The notes: a model not told the origin generated them from the sequence alone. A stretch of DNA of 64,000 nucleotides from Pohlia nutans (GCA_022496805.1 CM040088.1:10075001-10139000), one strand, 5' to 3'. Positions 11,949 through 25,106 are shown, counted from the stretch's first letter. Program-made: numbers and translations.

Positions 11949-12789
11949 CTATACAGTTGATGGCAGTAAGCCTGCAAACACAGTGATATGATGGTTAATG
12001 TCGTAAAGGATTCTCCATGTATAAAGAATATTCTCATGCACAAAGTGCAACATATGAGTAGCTCCTTTGGCAAGGCGAAGCCGAATGTTACTCAAGGCTA
12101 GAAGGCTCATTCCCAATCATAAGTGTAAGAAAAATTATAGCAACTTATTAATGTATCCCCGTGCAGAACACGAATTGCTCTCAAAACACCGTACCGTTCG
12201 TTTTACTTAACGCAATTTAATTCTGTACAAGCGATACGAATTCTGCAAAAAGTCGGCCCAAGAATCATACACCAGTCCTACAGCAACCATCAGAAAAGGT
12301 GATCGCCGTCCAGAACCTGCTCAGTGAGTGCTATCAGACCTGTCTCTGCAGGACCCCCATTAGCTCTGTCATTATGCTAATCGCCAAAACTGTTTCTTAA
12401 GACAGACACTGACACACGAGATAACACACCAGAAAAAGACGGATCATTATCCATCATACACGGATGTACTCCCCTTACAAGCAGCAGGAAATGTAATCAT
12501 TATGGCGTAACGAAATACCCACACCAACCTTAAAAAAGTGAACACCCTGCTCATGACAGGTTCTTTGTCCACAAGGCGGATTGCTTTGGTGGCAACTGCA
12601 GGGTTTGAACCCACACGTACGAGCCCATACACTCTGTTGCCTTCACTAAGTTATTACACACGAGCGATACAAACCCTAAACCGCATCAAACAGCTGTAAT
12701 TCCGACTCCACATTGTTAAGCTACTTGCATAGGCCAACCCCAGAGATCAACGAAGCTAACATACACCATCAACGCCCAATATGGCCATC
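11949..12789. other. Upstream flank of the PIBF1-like gene; 5' exon(s) not located
   Basis: The first recognised exon has no ATG, so the start exon should be in or beyond this stretch on the minus strand; I could not identify it. At 12601-12612 the minus strand carries GGGTTCAAACCC, resembling a tRNA B-box, preceded by tRNA-like text, so a degenerate tRNA-derived SINE is possible but unproven. Confidence 0.3.
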
Positions 12790-12992
12790 TGCATCACTGA
12801 ACTTTGCAACGTGGCATTTTCTCGTTTTACCTCGGTTTTCTGATTGCAATACATCGCTCTTGGTTTATACTACAAGACCAGCAGTGTCGATCGTGTCAAA
12901 CTGAAGTCATTTTCACACAAACAGATGATTTGCAGCAGGGGGGCCAATTTAGCTACACTACAGAAAATACACAATGGACGCTTAGGGGTTAA
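12790..12992. mobile_element. TTAA-type MITE (family G), left end degraded
   Basis: It ends GGACGCTTAGGGGTTAA. The interior (ACCTCGGTTTTCTGATTGCA) closely matches the intact-ended element at 42761-42983. The left terminus is not recognisable. Confidence 0.6.
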
Positions 12993-13079
12993 TTGACTTG
13001 AGGAAAGCCTATAACATAATTAACATGGAAAGATGAGGATATCTTGAAGAACAGATTTGCGTTCTGTTCGACTCTGTTC

Positions 13080-13312
13080 TTAACCCTAAAGAACAAAGGA
13101 TTCATAGTTTTAAAATGACAAATTCAATCAATCATATTGTGAAATATACAATCCAGATGGGACCAAATTTCATATCACTGGTATCACTGAAGAACATTAT
13201 ATGTGTAGGTTAAAAAAACAAATAATTTTGAACAAAAGAAACTCCATATAGGACTTAAATAAAAAAAATGCATGAGGCCCAATTTGGGCTTCTTGGTCCG
13301 TTCGGGGTTGAG
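13080..13312. mobile_element. TTAA-flanked piggyBac-like MITE (family B)
   Basis: It starts TTAACCCTAAAGAACAAAGG and ends CTTGGTCCGTTCGGGGTTGA, the right TTAA being mutated to TTGA. Relatives are at 45574-45788, 47867-48096 and 63061-63294; all carry GGGCTTCTTGGTCC or a close variant at one end. Confidence 0.65.
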
Positions 13313-13676
13313 CTGTAAGTACACATACCAAGATTGAAAAAACATTCAAAATTGTTGCTGATTAGAAAGCGGAGAACGAAAGTATTTTCAGTTTCCCACA
13401 ACCTAGATTCGATCGAACTTACTAAATCTAACATGCATAAAGAATTCGTCGAACATGCAGACTTGAAACACGCAAGATAAATGACTGTCATCGAGTCATA
13501 CGAGAAGGGAGAATTCCGCATGTGGCAAGCTCACCTCCTAAGGCAAAAAGAAGAAACTACATTCAGAGGAAACAGCTGTTCTCCGTGGAGATCGCAACCT
13601 GTACATTTGATCCCTCTCTCATGCACAAATGAAATGACACAGCATTTGAAATTAAGGCTCTGGCTCTCTCGATCGT

Positions 13677-14262
13677 TTAACCCCTAAACGTCCCAGGGTA
13701 TCCCTAGAATTGACAGTTTGAGAAAAATCATTCTAAAATGCTATTTAGAAGAATATTTCGGAATTGTTATACAAATGAAAGTTGTAGATATTGAATTTTA
13801 GGTTCCATCTGTACGGTTAGATTCACCAACGCCATCACTGATATTCTATTATAAAATTTCAAAGTTATAATTAAAATTTCCTTCTAAATTTGATTACAAA
13901 CAAAATATTGATATTTTTCAAGTGAAATTTGTTGGAATGGATTTGAAATGAGATACTCTTGAAATGATGATTTTTTGAAAATTTTGTGTTACTTCAATTC
14001 ATGACCTCATTTTAGAAAGCTCACTTTTGAACTAAAGTCAATGCAATTTTGGCTTGGTCAACTGCTTGACATACTTCCACATTTGTAATTAAAAAAAATA
14101 TGTACACTAGTACCACCAAATCCAACCGTTAGATAGGACAATAACTTCATAAAGTATTTTCAAAAAATTGAATGAGTTTCATCCATGAAGTAATGTGAGT
14201 GTAGTGTGAGTTGGAATCTGTTCGTCGTCCAGAAACTGGACGCTGGGACGTTTAGGGGTTAA
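13677..14262. mobile_element. TTAA-flanked piggyBac-like MITE (family A), intact ends
   Basis: The left end is TTAACCCCTAAACGTCCCAG and the right end is CTGGGACGTTTAGGGGTTAA, a perfect 20-base inverted repeat. A GTCCAG/CTGGAC block sits just inside the right end. It is related in inverse orientation to 7169-7755. No coding capacity is seen. Confidence 0.8.
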
Positions 14263-14367
14263 GCTCAAGCTTGCTTAGTTCTGTGCATTGTGAAACGGAA
14301 TTAGGGTTTCTCTCGGGAGACGATATTGTGGTCATGAAGGGATATGTTCAGTACCTACCAGTATCTC

Positions 14368-14545
14368 TACTACACCGGTTATTGCCATTACTGTGAGTCA
14401 CAGTAATTGTACAAAAGTGTGAGTGACAAGTAATTGAGAGAATTTGAAAATTCATACAGTAATGTACATTTGAGATAATCAATGTAGTGCATGTGAGAAT
14501 TCTTACAAGAATGTACATTTGAGGTGATCGATTTACAATACATTA
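14368..14545. mobile_element. Partial copy of a foldback MITE
   Basis: CTACACCGGTTATTGCCATT followed by ACTGTGAGTCACAGTAATTG matches the termini of the complete element at 49863-50069. The right end is not clear. Confidence 0.5.
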
Positions 14546-14556
14546 TGATGGTCAGT

Positions 14557-15289
14557 TTTAATCCTAAACCCTTAAAGGTCCAGAGAGCCCTTTCCAACCA
14601 GTATTATACATCAATATTCCATTGTATTTGGCATAGTTCCACACCTCCTATGGGTTTAAGATCAAAAGTGAAGTTAAAATTCATGTCGACATGATTTTAA
14701 TGAGTTATTGGGATCTCAGTTTCGAACTTTCTATTTACAACAAATGTCAAATATACGCCAACGTATATACTATCCCCATCAGCCCTTTAACCATGAGAAA
14801 TGATGGTAGTTCCTCTCAAATATTTGTGTCATTTAGTGGGGAGAGTAATTTCAACCGTGGTCTCTTTGTTGAGAAAAATTAGCAACTTCCGTCCCCTCCC
14901 TTGGTTGAAATTTTACACGGGCATGTTATTTTTCTCAAGATGCTTTATTATCAACAAGACAATAATTTATGACTTTCACACTTATTACTAATAAAAATGA
15001 AATGAATAAAAAAAAAAAAATCCATGTTAACGTGGTTCTATTCTATGAAAAAGAGAAATTATGATCTTATTGAATTTTATTGAATTTTTTTCTTTCAGTT
15101 GTCCAGATTGTTTTAAGTAACTTAACTGTTGCTTTTGGGTGCAACAGAAAAATATGATATCTTTGAGAAACTAATATATTCTTGCACCTTAAAAAAAAAA
15201 ACCAAATAGGTTCACTAAAAATTAAGACCGTGGAGCCCTATCCAAAATTTCAAAAATTTCTACAAGAGCTTGTTTACTTCAAGGGTTAA
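14557..15289. mobile_element. Probable degraded TTAA-flanked element
   Basis: The left border reads TTAATCCTAAACCCTTAAAGG and the right border reads ACTTCAAGGGTTAA. The interior is AT-rich without genes. The termini are less regular than in neighbouring elements. Confidence 0.4.
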
Positions 15290-15559
15290 TCCAAAAAAGA
15301 CTAAATGACTATCGGTAACCTTCTAATAATATAGCCGAATGTCATTTTAAAACGCAATTTGGCATTGAAGATTTATTGAAAAATTTTAGTACTTAATGTT
15401 CAATTCTGAACAAAATAATTTCTTAAAATATTAGAACATGAGCTTTGATCCCTGAGATGTTTTTCACTGCAACCAATCAATTTCATTTTTTCGATGATAA
15501 TATAACAAAAGAATCAAACTAAGTTGTTCTAGGATATCAATCAATAGGCAATACTCACC

Positions 15560-16100
15560 TTAACCCTTTGACGCGCCAGCGTCCATATTCTGGACGCTGG
15601 ATGATTTTTGACGCGTCCCTTCCCCACATACGGTGATGTTTTTCATCCATCCAAAATTCTCTTGATTCTTGTGCTAGTTGACTACCATTTGTACGGTATG
15701 GATCTTCAAAATAAGGTATTGTGAATTTTTGAAAAATAACAAAAGTGATTTATGTCAAGTTTCATTATTAGTTCAAAAAGTGAGACCTTAAACATGATTT
15801 TCCAAAATGAGTAGAATCAAATAATGGAAACCATACCATCTTGTAGTGCATGTTATTCCAATTTCATTACAATATTATTTAATTGTTTTGTGTTAATTTT
15901 TAATTGAATTTCAAGAGAAAACCTTGCAAAATTAATTAAAAAATATTAATAATGAATATGATGAATCCAACCGTACAGATGTTATCTTCACATTGACATT
16001 TATAACTTTTCTTTGTACATGAAGGACATTTTTGTTTTTCATCAAACATTTTATAACAGATCTTTGAAAACAGTGTTGAATCGGGACGTTAAAGGGTTAA
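15560..16100. mobile_element. TTAA-flanked piggyBac-like MITE
   Basis: It starts TTAACCCTTTGACGCGCC and ends GGGACGTTAAAGGGTTAA. The TTAA-CCCTTTGACG start is a textbook piggyBac terminus. A short hairpin, GCGTCCATATTCTGGACGC, lies at 15580-15598. Confidence 0.75.
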
Positions 16101-16330
16101 CATTTGTCATTAATCCACCTTGCTAAATGTCAGTTTGTTTTTAGTTACTAGCTTTTTGCCTTTATTGGTTTGTTTAAACAATAATAAGAAGCCAATTATC
16201 GTGCATCTCCAAGGTTTCAAATCGATCAATATTATTAAGTGCACCTTAGTAGATGTTGTGAATGAAGCGAAATCTCAAATTTTACACACAACACTCGTGC
16301 ACAGGATCGCTACTAAAGTAGACAAGCCTA

Positions 16331-17255
16331 TTAACCCCTAAAGGACCAAGAGGACACATTGTGTCCACAAATAATTTCATTACTTGAATAATTTGTTTGG
16401 ATTTCATAATTTTGACTCAATGTTAACTAGAGGATTGAAAATGTTCGTTTCAAGAACACAAAAAAACTTCAAGATTTGCAATTACATTGATTGATTCATT
16501 GGGAAAAAACTAAAACGTCAACGTAGGTGAACTTGGGACATAGTAGTTAGGGCTGTTGATGACTTGGAAGGCGTTTTCACACTTGGACGTCACATTCGTC
16601 AAAAAAAAAAGTATACAATATGTAAAATATTTGCCATTATTGCATCATTAACACTATATAATAATTACGGAAAATGTTTAAATATATTTAAAATGGAATC
16701 TTTTCAAAATAATTGGAATCTTTTCAACATATTTTATATTATTTTGGAATATTTTGGAATATTCCAAATATATATTTGAATTCTTTAAAAAAAATTTGCA
16801 ATGTAAAAATTAATAACGATCACAAACACCGGCTCAACGAGTCACCAACAAGTCACCTCACCCAAACATAAATCTTTGAGAATCAATCATTGTTGTTGTA
16901 TTTAGTTTTAGAACACCATTTTTTGTGGGCACCTAGATATAGTACATCTTTGTATGCTCCTACACTTTCAAACGCTAATCATGGTTTCTAAATTTATGAG
17001 AAAGTTTGCAATGAATGACCTTTTGGTTTTATTCAAAATTTTCAAAAATCAACTTATAATCAAACCTTATAATCATGTAATATATACGGTAGATTGTTCT
17101 GAAAATTAATGTACAGTCTCATGACTAAGTCCTTTATGAACTTCAACGGTGAAGTTTTCTACATGAATACCAATCAAGAGATACAATTGCCTTTCTGAAA
17201 GCATCACGAGAAAGTGATAAAATTTTAGGAATGAGCATGGTCCTTTAGGGGTTAA
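16331..17255. mobile_element. TTAA-flanked piggyBac-like MITE (family D), 925 bp
   Basis: It starts TTAACCCCTAAAGGACCAAG and ends TGGTCCTTTAGGGGTTAA. The subterminal phrase GGACACATTGTGTCC is palindromic and recurs near the right end of 62501-63056. The interior is AT-rich with no gene. Confidence 0.7.
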
Positions 17256-17385
17256 GCAATTGAGATTATTTACTATTATTAGAACGATGTGATTTAATTT
17301 TTTCCTTACTAACACATATAAATGAAGTCCAATTTATGAATTTTCACTGGCCGAAAATCATGTTTTCTGTAATAACATTAGTATG

Positions 17386-17964
17386 TTAACCCCTGCCCAG
17401 GCGTCCATTTTTTGGACGATGTACAAATTTCATTCAATTTTTCTCATCCGTCATGCACTATTTGTAGTGTGAATTTTAACTATAGATTTTATAGGAAGTT
17501 AGCTTCATGCATGTGTGATCCGATTAGAAGGAGGATGATTTGTGAAGTTTTTATGCCTCATTTCATATTGCATTGATTCACCAAAAATTTCTAAAATCTT
17601 AGTTCAAAATAGTTCAAAAGTGCTCTTGAAAAAGTCAACTCACAGAATTAAGCAACCAAAAAATCTTCAAAAATCTCAACACTTAGAGTATTACATTTCA
17701 ATCCATCATGACAATTTCATCTACAAACTGTCAATATCTTGTTCGTAATCGATTTACAAAATATTTTTGAATTTTAAGTTTCAAAATTTATACAAAATAT
17801 TGGCGACAACAATCATAGATCTAACCACACAATAGAATCTAAAATACATAATGTACAACTTTTATTCATACGTCAAGTTCAAAATATCCCTCTTAGTTGC
17901 AATTTATAATGTATCTTTGCAAAACTACCCAATCTGGAGAGGGTTGTGGGCATTTAAAGGTTAA
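17386..17964. mobile_element. TTAA-flanked piggyBac-like MITE (family H)
   Basis: It starts TTAACCCCTGCCCAGGCGTC and ends GTGGGCATTTAAAGGTTAA. The interior is clearly homologous to 53881-54445 (for example AGCTTCATGCATGTGTGA and AGTGCTCTTGAAAAAGTCAA). Confidence 0.75.
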
Positions 17965-20400
17965 AGGTGATTGGAACATAGATGGATTCAAATGGCGGGT
18001 TTAGCATGTTGCAATATATGTTAACTAGAATGTGACTTATATTGAAGTTCACAAGTAAGTGTAGCAGTACTATTTGGATGGCATTGATTATATTGACGTT
18101 GCTAAAGCATAAGTGGGAAGCCTTTGTTTCAATAACTTTATATAGGAATGTTGGATGGAACAAGGTCTTACCTATGTAGAAATACCATATCTCACAAGTG
18201 ATAGCATATAAAGTGATGTAGTAGATTTATATCTTGGATTCCTTTCAATTGCAGCAATTCTATTGTTACCGTATTCATTTTCACTTCTATTTGAACCTTC
18301 TATTTAGATTTGGGTTGTCTTTGATCACCATACTCAAAAACTCAAACTACATATTTGCTAAGTGTCAATGCAGTTGGAAATGTCTTTTTCAAATAACCAT
18401 CAAAACAATCTATTATAGTGGATCTTTAAAAGTAGCATTGGAACATCTTGGTTGGTGCCCAGATCCGCACTTATCCCCATGTGTTGGATAATGAGCCACC
18501 AACCATATATTGTGTTATTCATCTATACCTGAACCTCCTCTCTACTCGTTATGTCATTCACGCTTTGTTAATTGTTGGCTATCCCTAATTTCTTGAATAT
18601 TGCAAGTTTATTGAGATTATGGCACCAGTGTTTTTGCGAAATGCATAGCGCATTTGGTTCATAATACAGGTACATTATTGTGACTTTTTAGGACTTCTTT
18701 AATTTATTTCAATTGAGACATATGGATAATGAACACTCAAATAATGTCATCTAACTTATGCCATGCTTGTTTTTAGTTACAAGATGACGTTGTACATGGC
18801 TAGGGCCTAGATTTTGAGGTGTCATTGTGTGGCGGAGGTAATTATTTTATTTCTGAATAAAACATTGCCAGAAGTTTGTAGCGAACAATGTGAAGTCCAC
18901 ACATTTTTTTCCCATTGAATATGTTATACATTCTATGCCAACAATCTCCATCTCCTACTAAGGTAGGAATACCTAATATGATTACAATGAGTGATTTGAC
19001 TTAGAGAGGCCATGTATTATTCTCTAACAAAAGCAAATGAAAACGAGAAGAAATGGAAGTGAAACCATATTTTCCTACTTGAGGACGGATTTGTTATGAA
19101 TTGTTGGTGTGTTGCGCTAGTAACCTATAAGTGTTACTAAATCACCCTCAAATTTGGCAAAAAGTGCATCTATATTGATCATTTCACTTATCTATTATAG
19201 CCACAATATAACTTTTGGATTTTTTTGGTCCCAAATTAAATGACACCAATCTTCAAATGTTCATAGGAGATAAATCACTTGGAATCAGAAAAATATGTTT
19301 AGGCTCGTTGAAATCCTCTCAAGACGCAATCAAAGATAAAGTGTGTTTTTTTTGTTCATTTGGTGGAAAAACGCACAAAATATCAAGAGTCAAAATTTTC
19401 TTCCTTAAGGGAAACACAATAAAACATGTTCAAATTTTGACCCTCAATTTCTTTTACACTTTTCACCAATGAAAAAAAAACAAACAGTCTATCTTGTAGT
19501 ACACCTTGAGAATATTTCAAAGAGCTTAAATTCATCTTCTAAATCCAATTGGTATTTGTGCTATGAACAATGTGATGTTTTGATAATTCAACATGAAAGT
19601 TTCTCAATTTTTTCTTGTTGCACGCAAACACGCACGCACAAACACATAATTGCTTGTTTTTAAGTCTTTTGTATCAAAATAGAGTTGAAATTTTTATGTG
19701 TTAAACTTAGTGACCATGTATAAAAGGCAAAACCCTAACGTGACATCATTCCATTCCTCTTTGGAATGAGTTTATTCGTATTTCCCCTCTTTGGCACGAG
19801 TTTGTTGTGAGCTCTCCTTGTGTGACATCATTGTTTTTGATTACTAGAAAACACAGAAATCAAGAACTTAATCTAAAGCCCTTTTGACACCTATTGAACT
19901 CCTTATAAACACATTTGCATGCAACTTCTTATAATATAACAAACTGTGATAGCAATAGTACATAATAAATTTTGAACATGATACATTTTGAACTCATTAT
20001 TATCACACTCTCCAATATCACATTCTCATATATTTATAGAGAATATTTGTTATCGTGTACACATGTGATTGGAAACTTTCTGCATGTCAAATTCTCAACT
20101 CATATACCTTGGTTACCAAAAGGGTGGTATAAAAGCATATGTCCGTTCCCTATGGTTTGGTGAGAGAACAGAGGGTGCGATATCAGCAGAGTCGACAAAA
20201 AATATTCCTACAATAGAATTATCCGCAAAGTCTGTAAAAGAGGGGTGATTGGACCAAAGTTTGTGAAAACTATGGTTGAAAACCTAATAAAAGTAGACAT
20301 GTCAGTTGTTTTAAAAAAATTGAAGTGTGAAGTTTCAAGGTTCTAAAAACGGTGCCCAAAAGCTTTAGACCCTTAGTTTTCTTGTTCCAACCAATTTTAG
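17965..20400. other. AT-rich intergenic stretch
   Basis: No gene, clear repeat terminus or RNA gene was recognised. Open frames are short and lack splice-linked partners. Confidence 0.6.
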
Positions 20401-20414
20401 TTAACCCCTAAAGG

Positions 20415-20450
<36 letters not shown>

Positions 20451-20999
20451 GTTGAACTTAGCTCTTGTTTTCTTGACTAGCTCTTGTAGCAAGCTCAATT
20501 CCTCGTTGGTGTGGGGTAATTTTGACGATCGGCACTATTGAAATTAAAGAAGACTTACGTAGTTTTTTTATGAAAAAAAAATCAACAAAATCGCACAATT
20601 TTTGAGAAAATGCGAAGATTGAAGTAACTTGTTTGGAGTATTTTGTACACATGCTGAAATCGGATTGTTCAAAAGTGCTCCAAAAATTCTGAAATTTTTA
20701 CTGTGAGTAGAAATCATTATTTTAAACATGTGCAAAAAAATTCAAGTAATTTGGAGGTGTGAGGAGGAAGACATGAGGGTCTGAAGTGACGCCTAGATAC
20801 CCACTGTGCAACTCAAAAAAATCACCAAAAATCGCTCACTTGATGAATTTCCAATCAAGAAGTACCTACAGATTTGGCTCTCAAAAAGAGCCAGGGTCTC
20901 TTTGTTGCTCATCCTATAATTAAAAGCCCAAGAACCCGAATTTCCTCACTTTCTAGTTCCAGAAGTCGCGTGGGGGCCTTACGGTCCTTTAGGGGTTAA
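20401..20999. mobile_element. TTAA-flanked piggyBac-like MITE (family D) with a poly-G tract
   Basis: It starts TTAACCCCTAAAGGACCG and ends CGGTCCTTTAGGGGTTAA, a perfect 18-base inverted repeat. A run of 31 G begins right after the left inverted repeat, where other copies have ordinary sequence. Confidence 0.75.
20418..20448. repeat. Homopolymer (G)31
   Basis: Thirty-one consecutive G residues lie at the inner edge of the left terminal repeat of the enclosing element. This would form stable G-quadruplexes on the plus strand; it could also be inflated by sequencing or assembly. Confidence 0.9.
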
Positions 21000-21716
21000 T
21001 TCAGGGAGCCCCAAGCTTTGACTTCGCTTATGATGTCCCCGAATTAGCTTTATGCTTCTGCCAAATCCAAATCAATGCTTCTATCTCCACCACCGGCTCA
21101 TCCGGCGCATGCTCTGTTTTTTGCTAATTAATGAACCTCACTCAATTTACGTTTCCCAAAATTTCAATAAAACTAAGGCTGTAAGTGGCATCGAGTTTGC
21201 GGAAAACTCTAATCAAATGCCAAAATTGTTGGGAAATTGTTTTTCAAAACCATGTTTGAATATTGAAAGCATTCCCCAATATCCCATTTTCCAGACTTAG
21301 TTTTTTTAGATAACTATTTGGCACTGAAGTGCCTACTCTGCCGGTGGTACAGAAGGTGATATTAAAGGGGTCTGGGTGTATGTCAATGATCTTCCAAATT
21401 TTCAGTTTTCACACGTACTGTTTTTTTGGTGGGGGGCATGGAATCAAGGCACATGGGGAGGAATTGTATGGAATCAAAGAATACGAGAATTTAAAAAGTG
21501 GCCATGCAGCCATTTGAAGCCTCAAAATAATCAATATTAAAATGGCCATATGGAAACGTGTCATTTGGTGAATAGCTGAGATCTTCTTTATAATGGTGTT
21601 GGATGGAAATGATCCCGGATTCTGTGCCCAGGGTGGTTCTGGAGAAACCACAGTTTTTTGAGTGATTTTTTTTTTTTTAAATTCTCTTTGAAATTAGGTT
21701 GAAATTAGGGATATCA

Positions 21717-22266
21717 TTGACCCCTAAAAGCCCGAGGGGTATTGGACAAAACATAGATGTATTATAATATGTGCCTTCCATATGTTTGATGAAGTTTGGT
21801 TCAATAGACAAAATGTAGGGCATCATCTCTACAAATTATCCGTACGGTCAAACTTCCAAAAATAACTTTAGATTTTTTTTTCATGAATTTAAAAGCATTA
21901 ACCTTTGAAATTTTGTATTAATTCTAATTTTCACTCTTAGAGTTTAAAATTTAGCATGATTGGTTAAATTTGGTTTATCTATTGTAAACTTCAAAAAAGC
22001 AAAAGAAATGATAGAGGGAACATCATTACTTTCCCCAAATAGAAAATTTTGTAACACTAAGACAATGTTGAAGTGATTCACTTTGAAAAATTCTCTCGGG
22101 TGGAGTTTAACTTGGATTGACATAATTCAAATTGGGTTGGAAAGTAAACTTGATTTAATATTTTAAAATATTTTTTATTTTTCAAAAAAATACTTGTTTT
22201 ATTCCGGGCAGCCCGTTAGATTGGGGCATCGACCAAAAAATGGTCGTTTGGGCGTTTAGGGGTTAA
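21717..22266. mobile_element. TTAA-type MITE, left TTAA mutated
   Basis: It starts TTGACCCCTAAAAGCCCGAG and ends TTTGGGCGTTTAGGGGTTAA. It abuts the next element at a shared TTAA (22263-22266). Confidence 0.6.
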
Positions 22267-22674
22267 TCCCTAAAGGATGTTGGGGTATATTATACGCTGG
22301 TAGTATCAGCATACATGTGCTGCTAAGGGGTGTAAAAGTGTGAATTTGGAGGGGAGATTTTTTGAGGAGGTGCATATCCATGCATTGTGCATATGGTGAT
22401 TTTTAAGAGTATTTCCATCCGTTGAGGGATTATAAAAAAAATTATGTATTTTCCCAATACACGAATCAAAATACATAGAAAACACCCTTTGAGTAGCCAT
22501 ATCTTTTTTTCCATGTCACATATTATTAAATAATTTTTTTGTGTATTTAGTTCCCATTCCAAGCTCCATTTTTCATAGTTGCAGTTTCTATCAATACCAT
22601 AGTCTTCGTGGTGAAATACCATCTGGAAGAACACTTGCAACCCTTTTTGGTATGCAACCTTCTTTAGGGGTTAA
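22263..22674. mobile_element. TTAA-flanked piggyBac-like MITE
   Basis: It starts TTAATCCCTAAAGGATGTTG and ends CAACCTTCTTTAGGGGTTAA. It lies between two other TTAA elements. Confidence 0.6.
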
Positions 22675-22739
22675 TAGTATTCAACCGTATAAATATAAGC
22701 ATAGCTTAATGAAAGAAGTGTCGGTTAAGTCTTGGTAAG

Positions 22740-23395
22740 ATCAGACCGTTGGAATGGAAGATTTTAGTATGTCTTTGAACCGTATAATGCACACTCAAAA
22801 ATGAGATTTTGGGGGGTGTGTGATTTCAAGGTTAAATAAAATTTGGGTTAAATATTCAAAAAAAAGTGAAGATGTTCAGCAATGACCTGTACCAACACCT
22901 CTCCATTGCAATCTTTCATGTCAAGAACAGACCGGGGAACAGACTCTACATAATTACTGTGAATTGTATAAGTGATAGTCACTTATCCATGTACGGTTTA
23001 GGACAAAATTTATACATTAAAATGCAAAAGGAGTTGGTACATTGATCAAGATCGGACTACATATACTAATGGAACATGAATAAGAGAACACAATCCAAAA
23101 TAAAATATACAAGATAACAAACTTCCAAACACAAGAAATACCACATAGTACATGTGTTGTATTTGTAAATATTTGCTATATTTTGAGTTATTTGCAGTAT
23201 TTCGGTGTTTTATACATAGGTATTTGGATAGCTAAGAAAGTCAGATTCCAAATTTCCTTTTGCATCATTTGCAGAATCAAAAGTTACACATTTTAAGTTT
23301 AGACACTGGAATGAGATGGTTTAGAGATTTTACAACATTTCACTTTCTAGTGATTTAGTGACCACTTAGCGGTTACCTGGGCACTAAAGGGTTAA
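22740..23395. mobile_element. Left-truncated copy of the family E TTAA element
   Basis: The right end CTGGGCACTAAAGGGTTAA is identical to that of 7752-8562. The interior matches that element inverted (ACCAACACCTCTCCATTGCA, GATTTTGGGGGGTGTGTGA). The other terminus is missing, so the left border is approximate. Confidence 0.65.
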
Positions 23396-23401
23396 GTTAG
23401 C

Positions 23402-23955
23402 TTAACCTTTAAGCGTGCAAGGAGCCCTGTGGGGCCATGTTTGATCACTTTTTAGTAAAACATTGATTTTCACCTAGTTCCTAATTTCAAATGAAAATGG
23501 TCCGAAATAAGAAAGTGTGGGAGCTATCTTCTACTTTCTAGTTCAATTTACGGTTCTTGAAAATTGTTAAAATTGCGTTTATACAACACTTCAAAACTCA
23601 AAGCCCTAAAATTCCAATATACATTGTAGAAAAAGTTTTTCAATTGAATTTATTTTTTGTGTAAGCTCAAGAAGCATGCCACCTACACTTTGTTGTTCAT
23701 CACTATTATTTACATTTTTGCTAAAAATTTCATACTATTCTAGACATTTTTGTAATTACTATGGCTATTAACAGAGAATTTTTTTGAAAAATATTATAAA
23801 ATTCATTTTCATTTAAATAATTATGAGAAAATGAGTGTAAATTTATTTATGAATAAATTATATGAGAAAAATACAAAAAATATATAATACATTTTAAAAT
23901 GTGAGAAATTGATGATGTTTGACCAGGTAAACGTAGTGTGGACGCTTAAGGTTAA
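23402..23955. mobile_element. TTAA-flanked piggyBac-like MITE
   Basis: It starts TTAACCTTTAAGCGTGCAAG and ends GTGGACGCTTAAGGTTAA. The AT-rich interior has no gene. Confidence 0.65.
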
Positions 23956-23977
23956 GGCTTAGTTGTGATCAGTTGCT

Positions 23978-24520
23978 TTAACCTTTAAAGGACATACTAA
24001 ACCCTGCGGGCTTGTTTATGAGAGAATAGTGGAGAAAAAAGTGGATTTTCTCAACCAAAATTGAAATGAATTGGTGCTTTGGAAAGGTGATGAAAAAGCG
24101 AGGCTAGATTCCCAACTTGCGCCGGAAATAGAAAAATGTGGAACAATCCACAATCAAACAAAGAAATCGAGGGAGGAGGGAAGGAATAGTTGGGCAACAA
24201 CTGCGGCGACTTTGAATTTCAACAAAGATTTCTTTTATTTTTAATTTTTTTTTATGCAACGTCCACAGGGCCTACAGTGGCTTGCAGCGTCTGTAGCAGC
24301 CAACAGTGTCTAGCGGCACTGCGGCAGGCCCTACCGCAGCTGCAGGCTAGGCACAGCCTATGAGCCAGGCGTTGCGCGCTTGCCATGGACTGACAATTTT
24401 TTATTTTAAACTTTTAAAATTATTTTTTTATTTTTTTATAGCAAATTGCCCAAGGGCTTCAAATCTTAGAGATGTTGTTCGGGCTGCCCTTTAAGGACCC
24501 TCTTGACGTTTAAGGATTGA
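23978..24520. mobile_element. TTAA-type MITE (family F)
   Basis: It starts TTAACCTTTAAAGGACATAC; the right border near GACGTTTAAGGATTGA is degenerate. The interior (TTATGAGAGAATAGTGG, TTGCGCCGGAA) matches 61973-62504. It contains a GC-rich patch at 24268-24390. Confidence 0.55.
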
Positions 24521-25106
24521 TTTCCGGTTTGTTGTTATGGAATTTTGAAATGGATACACTAAATAGAGAAATCTTTGGGTTCCAGTACTGTGTCAATCAA
24601 GATTTTGGCTCGCAGGACAAGAAAAGTAGGGAGTGTCGGGTTCCAAAAACAAAAACCAAGTGAGTTTCATTTTTAGAAAACAAACTTGGGTGACTGGGTT
24701 TGGTCCCGTTGTCACGGTACACCGGGGAAGGCGTCGGAGCCCGTCTGAAATTAAACCACATAACTAAAATATTGTCATCACCAAGGTTTGAAACTTGCAC
24801 CCCATGTCTCCAAGCGCCTCATGGCTTCTAATCCTGTTTTGGCGCACCTAACATCTTTTATTTTGAGCTTGTGACAAAATCTTTGAGGATATTTATAAAA
24901 TAGAGGATGGGGAGTGCAAACTGTGGGTGGGTGATCCAAGGGCTTTGCGAATTTCTCTAATATCATCTCCATTATTCCACAGTCCACATTGGCTGTTTGT
25001 TTGACATCCAGGTTGCAAACTGAAATCTGGCATTCCATGTAGGGCCATCCTGCCAAGTGACTAGATTATGGCTTTTCATGGTTAGATCCCATTTAAACAA
25101 ATGATT

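Noticed and set aside
13677..14262. TTAACCCCTAAA ends as mere interstitial telomere repeats
   Set aside because: They occur in facing pairs at the borders of families of similar length with shared interiors, which telomere scraps would not show.
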